Source: an uncultured Oscillospiraceae bacterium
Lineage (GTDB): Bacteria > Bacillota > Clostridia > Oscillospirales > Acutalibacteraceae
Assembly: GCA_900549775.1 (NCBI GenBank)
Contig: URPR01000007.1
Span: forward strand, 1 to 61,690
DNA length: 61,690 nt
Direction: 5' to 3'
Shown: piece by piece, positions 25,519-32,809 of the stretch
Numbering within the stretch: the first letter of the stretch is position 1
Layout: every line of letters begins with the position of its first letter
Made by a program: the position numbers and the translations under genes
The notes under the pieces: generated by a model
Told to the model about the DNA's origin: nothing
The model's input: only the letters and a program-made list of their open reading frames with translations
Database searches by the model: none

Positions 25519-26532
25519 ATAGAACAACTGTTATTTAAGTTAGTCGAACAGCCCGCATTTTTGGGCAAGGAAGAAAATTTAATTAAGGTTATCTCTGAAA
25601 GTTTACCTAAATGTGCAAAAATAAATATAGATAAAAACTCAAATCTCATCGCAACAATTGGAGTTGCAAATTCAAAAGAGCATATCTTATTAGATGCGCA
25701 CTTAGATCAGATCGGGCTAGTAGTTACCAACATTTGCAACGGAGGATTTTTAAAAGTTGCACCATATGGAGGCATGGACCGTAGAGTATTGCCTGGAACT
25801 TTAGTTACGATCAATGGCAAAATAAACATATGTGGCATAATCTCAAGTGTACCACCACATTTATCTAAAAACAGTGAAAACAAATTCTTATCAATTGACG
25901 AGCTTCTAGTTGATACAGGCCTTAACAGCAAAGAAGTTAATGAATTAGTAAAAGTCGGAGATTACGTAAGCTTTTCAAATAAACCCTTAAAGTTGCTTAA
26001 TAACTCCATCTCTGCGCCGGGACTCGATAATAGAGCAGGTGTTGCCACTTTAATAAAGTGTGCTCATTTACTGGCAAAAGAATGCCTTAACAAGCAAGTA
26101 AGTTTTCTTTTCAGCACAGGAGAAGAAGTTTCCGGAGTAGGCGCAAAAACAGCAGCTTTCAAATCAGAACCAAGTTCCGCCATTTCAGTCGATGTTTCTT
26201 TTGCTAATCAACCTAGTGTGCCCAAAGAAAAATGCGGAGAACTCGGAAAAGGACCAATGATAGGTGTTTCTCCGACATTGTCTAAGGAGATCTATAGCAA
26301 ACTTATTGAAATTTCCAAAGGCGCTGACATAAATTATCAAGTAGAAATAATGTCCGGAAAAACAGGAACTAACGCAGATTATATATCTGTCTCGAAAAGC
26401 GGAATTAAGACAGGGCTAGTCTCCATCCCGCTTCGATACATGCATACTCCCGTCGAAGTCATAAATTTAACTGACATAGAAAATACAGCAAAACTTTTAG
26501 CATTGTACGTTAAAGGGGGGCTTGAAGCTTGA
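25519..26532 (+). CDS. M42-family metallopeptidase 1, probable ATA start
   Basis: Glutamyl/leucyl aminopeptidase family (PepA/FrvX type). Metal and catalytic motifs: LDAHLDQIGL, APGLDNRAGV, FSTGEEVSG and SVDVSF, with a C-terminal MHTPVEV His. The first usual start is a TTG at 25561, but the same frame is open upstream. Residues encoded from 25519 (I-E-Q-L-L-F-K-L-V-E-Q-P-A-F) align with the start of M42 relatives and of the next gene. GGAG sits 9 bases before an ATA at 25519. I therefore place the start at ATA, giving 337 residues; 25561 is the conservative choice. It overlaps the next start by 4 bases. Confidence 0.85.
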   Translation: MEQLLFKLVEQPAFLGKEENLIKVISESLPKCAKINIDKNSNLIATIGVANSKEHILLDAHLDQIGLVVTNICNGGFLKVAPYGGMDRRVLPGTLVTINGKINICGIISSVPPHLSKNSENKFLSIDELLVDTGLNSKEVNELVKVGDYVSFSNKPLKLLNNSISAPGLDNRAGVATLIKCAHLLAKECLNKQVSFLFSTGEEVSGVGAKTAAFKSEPSSAISVDVSFANQPSVPKEKCGELGKGPMIGVSPTLSKEIYSKLIEISKGADINYQVEIMSGKTGTNADYISVSKSGIKTGLVSIPLRYMHTPVEVINLTDIENTAKLLALYVKGGLEA

Positions 26533-27560
26533 TTAATTTAAAATTACTTGAAAAACTCTGCAAGACACCAGGTATTTCAGGAGATGAAAACCTCGTTAGG
26601 GATACAATAGTTTCAGAAATAAAAGGTTTTGCAGACAAAATAGAAATAGACTCGCTCGGTAATATAATAGTTTTTAAAAAGGGCAATAAATCCGCTAAAT
26701 CGAAGTTAATGATAACAGCACATATGGATGAAGTTGGAAGTATTGTTACAGGCGTAACTCCTGATGGACTTTTAAAATTTGATACAGTCGGAGGCATTGA
26801 TGAGAAAGTTTTATTAGGCAAAGGTGTGACAGTAGGAAATGCTAATGTACCTGGGGTTATTGGAGTTAAGCCGATACATGTTTCAAATAACGATGAAAAG
26901 CAAAGTGCTGTAAAAGTCGAAAACATGTACATAGATATAGGAGCTAATAGCAAAGATGACGCGCTCTCGTACGTTTCCTTAGGTGATTATATTTGCTTTG
27001 ACTCTGAGTTTCATGTAGATAACGATATTGTCAAGGCAAAAGCTTTAGATAATAGAGTTGGCTGTTTGATTTTGATTGACTTAATAAAGCAGTCGTTACC
27101 GTTTGATATGTATTTCACTTTCGTAGTGCAGGAAGAAGTAGGATTAAGAGGCAGCACTGTTGCGGCATATAACATAGACCCCGATAAAGCTATAGTTGTG
27201 GAAGCTACTACGGCCGCAGATATTTACGGAAACCCTGAAGAAAATAAAGTTTGCAGCTTACACAGCGGTGCCGTTGTATCGTTTATGGATAAGGCTACAG
27301 TTTATAACAGGGAATATTATAACCTTGCTTTTGAACTTTCAGAAAAATATAATATAAAAGTTCAGCCAAAACGTGCAGTGGCAGGAGGCAACGATGCAGG
27401 CGCTATACATAAAAGCCGTGGTGGCGTGAAAACCATTGCTGTGTCTGTACCGTGCAGATACTTACACAGCCCGTATTGCATGGTAAGCTGTAATGATATT
27501 ATTGAAACTGAAAATTTAGTGTTAAAATTAGCTGAGTGCTTGGCCGCACATACCGATTAA
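26529..27560 (+). CDS. M42-family metallopeptidase 2
   Basis: 343 residues from a TTG (26529) in a TTGA overlap with the previous stop and 8 bases after a run of six G. A paralogue of the first gene: ITAHMDEVGSIV, KALDNRVGCL, FVVQEEVGLRGS, VVEATTAADI and RYLHSPYCMV supply metal ligands. The two probably form M42 tetrahedral aminopeptidases that trim peptides in the cytosol. The last codons and the stop are part of the third four-way palindrome. Confidence 0.93.
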   Translation: MINLKLLEKLCKTPGISGDENLVRDTIVSEIKGFADKIEIDSLGNIIVFKKGNKSAKSKLMITAHMDEVGSIVTGVTPDGLLKFDTVGGIDEKVLLGKGVTVGNANVPGVIGVKPIHVSNNDEKQSAVKVENMYIDIGANSKDDALSYVSLGDYICFDSEFHVDNDIVKAKALDNRVGCLILIDLIKQSLPFDMYFTFVVQEEVGLRGSTVAAYNIDPDKAIVVEATTAADIYGNPEENKVCSLHSGAVVSFMDKATVYNREYYNLAFELSEKYNIKVQPKRAVAGGNDAGAIHKSRGGVKTIAVSVPCRYLHSPYCMVSCNDIIETENLVLKLAECLAAHTD

Positions 27561-27627
27561 AAATCGGTATGTGAAAATATCGTTGATATTTTCACAGCGC
27601 GCAAGAAATTCTTGCGCGCTGTGCGGC
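27543..27627. repeat. Four-way-junction palindrome, copy 3
   Basis: The closing stem GCCGCACA (27543-27550) with TGTGCGGC (27620-27627) encloses three perfect hairpins with no free base between them. Arm 1 (27551-27569): 8 bp TACCGATT, loop AAA. Arm 2 (27570-27596): 12 bp TGTGAAAATATC, loop GTT. Arm 3 (27597-27619): GCGCGCAAG with its complement, loop AAATT or smaller. The 5' part lies inside the end of the M42 gene, whose stop codon is in arm 1. About 30 bases separate it from the next ribosome site. Confidence 0.94.
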
Positions 27628-27675
27628 TCTTGCTTGTAAAATCAGCTGTAAGTAAAAAGGAGCGTACCAACATTT

Positions 27676-28923
27676 ATGTTTAAAATCAGCAAGCACATAG
27701 AGGATATGTCTCAAAAAGCGTTAGATATGTGTCAAGAGCAATTCAAAACAATAGATGAAATAACCGAGCATAACCAACTGAAAATGCTTAAAGCTTTTAT
27801 AGATTGCGGTGTCAGCGAAAGCCACTTAATAGGTTCAACAGGATATGGATACGGTGATAGAGGCAGAGAAGCTCTTGACAAAATATATGCAAAAGTTTTC
27901 GATGCAGAAGATGCCCTAGTTCGTCATAACTTCGTTTGTGGAACTCACGCTATTTCGGTGGCTTTATTTGGCGTGTTGCGCCCGGGAGATACCATGCTTT
28001 CAGTCACCGGCACACCGTACGACACTTTAAAAGGCGTTATAGGTCTTGAAACTGAGTCAAGCGGGTCGCTAAAAGAATTTAACATAAATTATGAACAGGT
28101 TGAACTTAAGCCTGATGGTACTTTAAACTTTGAAGCAATAAAAAGTAAAGTTAGTTCCAAAATAAAAATGGTTTACTTACAGCGCTCTCGAGGATACACC
28201 TTGAGGTCATCGCTGTTCCCTGAAGATATAAAAAAAGTTTGTGACATCGTAAAAAGTAAATGTCCAGACTGTATAGTTATGGTTGACAATTGTTACGGAG
28301 AGTTTGTACGAAAGTGCGAACCCACGTCTTTTGGAGTCGACTTGATGGCAGGATCCTTAATAAAAAACCCAGGAGGAGGCATAGCTCCAACCGGTGGGTA
28401 CATCGTTGGCAAGAAAAAACTTGTCGAAATGTGTTCCTATCGGTTGACCACACCTGGGCTGGGCAAGGAAGTCGGGGCAACTTTAAACTGCAACAGAGAA
28501 CTTTTTATGGGAACTTTCAATGCACCTCATATCACAGGCGAGGCCTTAAAAACAGCGGTATTTTCGTCAGCACTGTTCGAACTGCTCGGCTACGAGGTGT
28601 CACCACGGTATAACGAACCTCGAGCAGATATTATACAGTCTTTAAAGCTAGGCGATTCTCAAAAATTGATTAAATTTTGTAAGGCCATTCAATCTAGCGC
28701 ACCCATAGATTCTTTTGTGGAACCAGAGCCCTGGGACATGCCCGGGTATGACAGCAAAGTTATCATGGCAGCAGGGTCATTTACTTTAGGTGCCTCCATA
28801 GAGCTTTCCGCTGACGCTCCGCTAAGAGAGCCGTTTGCAGTTTGGCTCCAAGGAAGTTTAAATTTCCACAGCGGAAAAGTAGGAATTATGTTAGCGGCTG
28901 ATAAGATATCGGGTAACAAGTAA
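27676..28923 (+). CDS. Methionine gamma-lyase / aluminium-resistance family PLP enzyme (YnbB-like)
   Basis: 415 residues. Fold-type I PLP enzyme of the Cys/Met-metabolism group that includes B. subtilis YnbB. GYGYGDRGREALD and VRHNFVCGTHAISVALFG are the PLP phosphate and ring-stacking blocks, VMVDNCYGEF carries the Asp that binds the pyridine nitrogen, and the Schiff-base Lys is K230 in AGSLIKNPGGG. The true substrate of this family is not settled. AAGGAG is 13 bases before the ATG, longer than usual. Confidence 0.9.
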   Translation: MFKISKHIEDMSQKALDMCQEQFKTIDEITEHNQLKMLKAFIDCGVSESHLIGSTGYGYGDRGREALDKIYAKVFDAEDALVRHNFVCGTHAISVALFGVLRPGDTMLSVTGTPYDTLKGVIGLETESSGSLKEFNINYEQVELKPDGTLNFEAIKSKVSSKIKMVYLQRSRGYTLRSSLFPEDIKKVCDIVKSKCPDCIVMVDNCYGEFVRKCEPTSFGVDLMAGSLIKNPGGGIAPTGGYIVGKKKLVEMCSYRLTTPGLGKEVGATLNCNRELFMGTFNAPHITGEALKTAVFSSALFELLGYEVSPRYNEPRADIIQSLKLGDSQKLIKFCKAIQSSAPIDSFVEPEPWDMPGYDSKVIMAAGSFTLGASIELSADAPLREPFAVWLQGSLNFHSGKVGIMLAADKISGNK

Positions 28924-28939
28924 GGAAACTCGCAAGGCA

Positions 28940-29191
28940 CTACACCTCTTGAATTTCCTTACATATCTCAAAAATTTTTAAAAATAGACTTTTTGTATAC
29001 TTATAGTCTTTTCCAGATTTTTCTTTTACCTTATATAATATTTCATTTTCTCTTTTAGAATCGAATACTGGCAACTTTTCATCTTTCTTCAGTTTGCCTA
29101 TTTCCTTACAAAGTTCTAGTCTTTTCAAAAACAAGTTTAATATTTCACCGTCTATGCTGTCAATAGATTTCCGGATTTTTTCAAGTTTCAT
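28940..29191 (-). CDS. Chorismate mutase (AroQ type)
   Basis: 83 residues, a single AroQ helical domain turning chorismate into prephenate. The pattern LEKIRKSIDSIDGEILNLFLKR begins the first helix, then KEIGKLKK, and R-E-N-E-I-L at the second conserved site. The start at 29191 overlaps the aroC stop as ATGA, with GGGAGG inside aroC. It is the last of four overlapping aro genes. No prephenate dehydratase or dehydrogenase is attached. Confidence 0.9.
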   Translation of the reverse strand: MKLEKIRKSIDSIDGEILNLFLKRLELCKEIGKLKKDEKLPVFDSKRENEILYKVKEKSGKDYKYTKSLFLKIFEICKEIQEV

Positions 29192-30279
29192 CTTTGCCTC
29201 CCTATCAGCAAGTCTAGTATAGCAATGGCCGCAACGGCTTCGATTACCGGAACTGCCCTCGGAACAATACAAGGGTCGTGTCTTCCTGTAACTTTTAATT
29301 CCACTGTCTCCTTAGTTGCAACATTTAATGTCGTTTGGGACAATTTTATAGACGGGGTGGGTTTCATGGCTACCTTAAAAATAATCGGCATGGATGTGCT
29401 GATTCCGCCTAAGATACCCCCGTGGTTATTTGTTTCGGTTTTTATTTTTCCTTGCGAGAATATAAAATTATCGTTATTTTCACTGCCACTCATTTTACAA
29501 ACGTCAAAACCCGCGCCAAAGTCTATTCCTTTTACTCCAGGCACAGCAAAAACCAAAGACGATATGACATTTTCCACTCCATAAAAAATAGGCTCGCCTA
29601 TCCCGGCGTCAAGCCCCAAAACAACACATTCTATGCAACCACCTATGCTGTCGCCTCTTTGCTTATAAGATAAAATCTCTTCTTTTATTTTTCCCTTTTT
29701 ACTCACGTCTATCATGGGTATTTCTTTTTGCATTAAAAGCTCATTCAGAGTTTTCTCCGTTGACAACCCATTTTCTAAAAACGACCTATCGTAAATTTCT
29801 CCAATAGAATAAACATGCGCTGCAATACTTATGTCTCTGTGCTTTAAAATTTGTTGGCATATCTTTCCGCAAGCAGTTAACGCTGCTGTGAGTCTACCTG
29901 AAAGATGTCCGCTTCCGCTTAAATCATTGAAATTTTTATATTTTATACTAGATGAAAAATCAGCTGTACCAGGTCTAGGAATATCTCTGAAATTTAAATA
30001 CGATGAAGAGTCGGCATTTTTATTTTCTATTAACACACATAGCGGCGCACCTGTAGTTATGCCATTTTTTGTACCAGATATAATATGAACTTGGTCTTTT
30101 TCACACCTCTCGGACGAAAAAGAATTGCGACCCGGTGATCTTCTTTCCATCTGGAAGGCAATATCGTCTAAATCTATTTTTTCACCGTATGGTAAATTAT
30201 CTATGACAGCACCTATTGCTTTACCGTGGCTCTCTCCGAATATGGATATTTTTAGATTATTAGTCCAAACTGATGACAT
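29188..30279 (-). CDS. aroC: Chorismate synthase
   Basis: 363 residues. It converts EPSP to chorismate with reduced FMN. Signatures: FGESHGKAIGAVIDNLP at the start, ERRSPGRNSFSSERCE, GTADFSSSIKYKNFNDLSGSGHLSGR, and the C-terminal GRHDPCIVPRAVPVIEAV. Its start lies inside the end of aroA (20-base overlap), which suggests coupled translation. Confidence 0.97.
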   Translation of the reverse strand: MSSVWTNNLKISIFGESHGKAIGAVIDNLPYGEKIDLDDIAFQMERRSPGRNSFSSERCEKDQVHIISGTKNGITTGAPLCVLIENKNADSSSYLNFRDIPRPGTADFSSSIKYKNFNDLSGSGHLSGRLTAALTACGKICQQILKHRDISIAAHVYSIGEIYDRSFLENGLSTEKTLNELLMQKEIPMIDVSKKGKIKEEILSYKQRGDSIGGCIECVVLGLDAGIGEPIFYGVENVISSLVFAVPGVKGIDFGAGFDVCKMSGSENNDNFIFSQGKIKTETNNHGGILGGISTSMPIIFKVAMKPTPSIKLSQTTLNVATKETVELKVTGRHDPCIVPRAVPVIEAVAAIAILDLLIGRQR

Positions 30280-31531
30280 TTACTATGCCTCCAAGTTTTA
30301 TGAAATCTTCAAAGAAATTTGGATACGATTTATGAATAGCTTGCGCGTCTGAAATTGAAACTTTGCCTGTCGCCACTGTTGCTGCTATTGCCATCGCCAT
30401 AACTATCCTGTGGTCGTTGCAACCTTTTAAAGCACACTTTGAAAATTCACTTTTTCCATTTATTATAAAGCCATCATCCGTTTCTTCTAAATCCGCACCA
30501 AGTACCTTTAAATACTGAAATATAGCCTTTAATCGATTACTTTCTTTATACTTTAGCCGTGAGGCTCCCCAAATTTTGCTCGGTCCATTCGCTTTTGCCG
30601 CCAGCACAGACAAAATAGGAACTAAGTCCGGTATTTGCGCTGAATATATATCTGTAGGGTTTATTTCGCTTGGATACACAGAAAGCATATCGCCTGAAAA
30701 ATTATAATTTATTCCGTATTTTTCTAAAACTTTCAAGATTGCTTTATCCCCTTGCAGCGAATCTACTGATAGTCCATTTATATGCACAGTGTCGCCCAAA
30801 GCCCCCGCTACTGCAAAAAAAGATGCCGATGACCAATCTCCGCCTACGTTATAGGTTGCTGCTTTGAAAGTTTGTTTTCCAGGAATAAAAAACGTGTTTT
30901 CTTTTTTTATTATTTCTATGCCAAAGTGTGACAAAATGCCTATTGTCAAATCTACGTAATTTGATGATTCAAGCGGCGATGATATGTAAATTTCACTGTC
31001 GTGGCTTAACCTTGGAAGCGCAAAAAGTAATCCACTTATAAACTGCGAACTTATATCTCCTGGAACGGTGAATCTTCCTCCCTTTAAACACCCGGATAAA
31101 TTCAAAGGAAATCGGTTGTTGAAATTAATATTTACGCCATGTTCTGGCAAAGTGTCAAGGTATGGTCCAAGCGGCCTTTTAGCTAAACCTTCCTTGCCTC
31201 TAAAAGTTGCATCTATGCCGAAAGACGCAACAATCGGGATTAAAAACCTCAAAGTAGAACCGGACTCATCGCAATCAATCTCAACTTTGTTGCCTTTAAA
31301 CGCGGAGCTTCCATTGATCATGAGTTTATTTTCAGCAAACATAACACTAGCACCTAAAGCTTTCACGGCGTTTAATGTGGCTAGTACGTCATTCGATAAA
31401 CTGACATTATTTATTTCACTTGGCCCTTCTGCCATAGCCGCACAAATTATCGCTCTATGTAATTCACTTTTCGATGGTGGCGCTGTTATCGTGCCACTTA
31501 ATTTTTTAGGTGTTATTATTGCTGTACACAT
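30260..31531 (-). CDS. aroA: EPSP synthase (3-phosphoshikimate 1-carboxyvinyltransferase)
   Basis: 423 residues with two inside-out domains. PPSKSELHRAIICAAMAEGPS near the start is the shikimate-phosphate site; ESGSTLRFLIPIV has LRF rather than the common (M/L)RFL form. GDWSSASFF, KESNRLKA and CNDHRIVMAMAIAATV are the catalytic and PEP-site blocks. The G-G-S-T-related stretch near residue 90 reads ESGST, so sensitivity class cannot be judged by eye. It overlaps aroB by 16 bases and aroC by 20. Confidence 0.96.
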   Translation of the reverse strand: MCTAIITPKKLSGTITAPPSKSELHRAIICAAMAEGPSEINNVSLSNDVLATLNAVKALGASVMFAENKLMINGSSAFKGNKVEIDCDESGSTLRFLIPIVASFGIDATFRGKEGLAKRPLGPYLDTLPEHGVNINFNNRFPLNLSGCLKGGRFTVPGDISSQFISGLLFALPRLSHDSEIYISSPLESSNYVDLTIGILSHFGIEIIKKENTFFIPGKQTFKAATYNVGGDWSSASFFAVAGALGDTVHINGLSVDSLQGDKAILKVLEKYGINYNFSGDMLSVYPSEINPTDIYSAQIPDLVPILSVLAAKANGPSKIWGASRLKYKESNRLKAIFQYLKVLGADLEETDDGFIINGKSEFSKCALKGCNDHRIVMAMAIAATVATGKVSISDAQAIHKSYPNFFEDFIKLGGIVNVISLD

Positions 31532-32589
31532 ATTTCTTCTCCTAAAATAAATTTTAAAAAATGTTCTTTACTGAATTTATATATAAAACCGCTACCTATG
31601 TCATCTACCAAAGCAACGTTTAGTTTTCCATCTACAAGTTTTTTATCGTTTAATGCCGATACAGCTATTTCTTTTTTACTAAAATCACAAGAAGTCGGAA
31701 GCTCAAACTTTTTTAACGTGCAAACTAGATCTTCCAATACTTTTTCGTCAGCAATGTTATTTTCTACGCAAGCCTGTGTTATCATTTTCATGCCCAAAGA
31801 CACCGCTTGACCATGAGAAAATTTTTCATAATTACCTAACTTTTCGATAGCATGCCCTAGCGTATGCCCAAAATTTAAAAGCATCCTATCTTTGTTGTCG
31901 AACTCATCTTCTTCAACTATACACTTTTTTATTTCTATGCATCTACATATGAGGCTGCTTAAAAATTCTTCAATATTTTCATTTTTTATTTTATCAAAAA
32001 GGAATTTATCTTTTATCATTGCATACTTTATTACTTCAGACATCCCGCATGCCCAGTCACTTTTTGTGAGTGTCTTTAATACCTTGGGGTCAACAATAAC
32101 CAAACTTGCTGGATAAATCGATCCAACCATATTTTTCCCTGCTGGCAAATTAACGCCCGTCTTTCCTCCAACAGAAGAGTCTATTTGTGCCAACAAAGTC
32201 GTGGGGATATTTACATATTTTATTCCTCTTAAGTACGTAGAAGCCACAAATCCGGCAATGTCACCCACAACGCCTCCACCTAAAGCTATTACTAAATCTG
32301 AGCGAGTAAAGAAGTTTGTAGAGAGAAAATCATACAAGCTATAGGCGGTTGGTAATGACTTTGAACTTTCACCTGACTTAATAATAAAATCAAATACTTG
32401 AAAGTCTTTCAGTTGCAGCGAATCTTTCACAATTTCCAAATAAATTTTTGAAACTATGTCATCACTTATTATGCAAACTTTGCATTCGTTAAATCGCTTC
32501 CCTATCAATTCCCCCGAATAATTTAAGGCATCGTTCTCTATTAATATACTATACGGTCCTGTGTGCGAATTTATCTTTATCTCGTTCAA
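31516..32589 (-). CDS. aroB: 3-dehydroquinate synthase
   Basis: 357 residues. NAD- and metal-dependent ring closure in the shikimate pathway. NAD site: ALGGGVVGDIAGF and RGIKYVNIPTTLLAQIDSSVGGKTGVNLP. Metal ligands lie in SEVIKYAMI (Glu), FGHTLGHAIE (His) and FSHGQAVSLGM (His). GGAGG precedes the ATG. It is the first gene of aroB-aroA-aroC-CM; genes for earlier shikimate steps are not in the window. Confidence 0.97.
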   Translation of the reverse strand: MNEIKINSHTGPYSILIENDALNYSGELIGKRFNECKVCIISDDIVSKIYLEIVKDSLQLKDFQVFDFIIKSGESSKSLPTAYSLYDFLSTNFFTRSDLVIALGGGVVGDIAGFVASTYLRGIKYVNIPTTLLAQIDSSVGGKTGVNLPAGKNMVGSIYPASLVIVDPKVLKTLTKSDWACGMSEVIKYAMIKDKFLFDKIKNENIEEFLSSLICRCIEIKKCIVEEDEFDNKDRMLLNFGHTLGHAIEKLGNYEKFSHGQAVSLGMKMITQACVENNIADEKVLEDLVCTLKKFELPTSCDFSKKEIAVSALNDKKLVDGKLNVALVDDIGSGFIYKFSKEHFLKFILGEEICVQQ

Positions 32590-32629
32590 AATCTCCCTCC
32601 TTTTCCTTGGTATTTTTCTCTGTGAGAAA

Positions 32630-32659
32630 ATTATATCACGCTTGCGCAGCTATAATCAA
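32630..32659 (-). promoter_or_regulatory. Promoter of the aro operon
   Basis: Minus strand: TTGATT (32654-32659), an 18-bp spacer ending in TGA, then TATAAT (32630-32635); an extended -10 promoter about 40 bases before the aroB start. Confidence 0.72.
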
Positions 32660-32809
32660 GCCAATATGTCAACAAACTTGCACTCTCAAATGTAAATTTT
32701 TTTCACTGCAAATTATTTCTTTAAAAGATAAAAAATATATAATTTCCAACAAAATATGATATAATTAAATTTATCATGTTGATTTCCATCGTATTTGGAG
32801 GGATAATTT

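Noticed and set aside
25389..27627. CRISPR-like or direct-repeat array reading of the palindromic elements
   Set aside because: The elements do not repeat in sequence, are far apart and have no spacers or cas genes; only their folding plan is shared.
28290..28613. Long open frame inside the methionine gamma-lyase family gene
   Set aside because: Arg/Cys-rich out-of-frame shadow of a well-matched gene.
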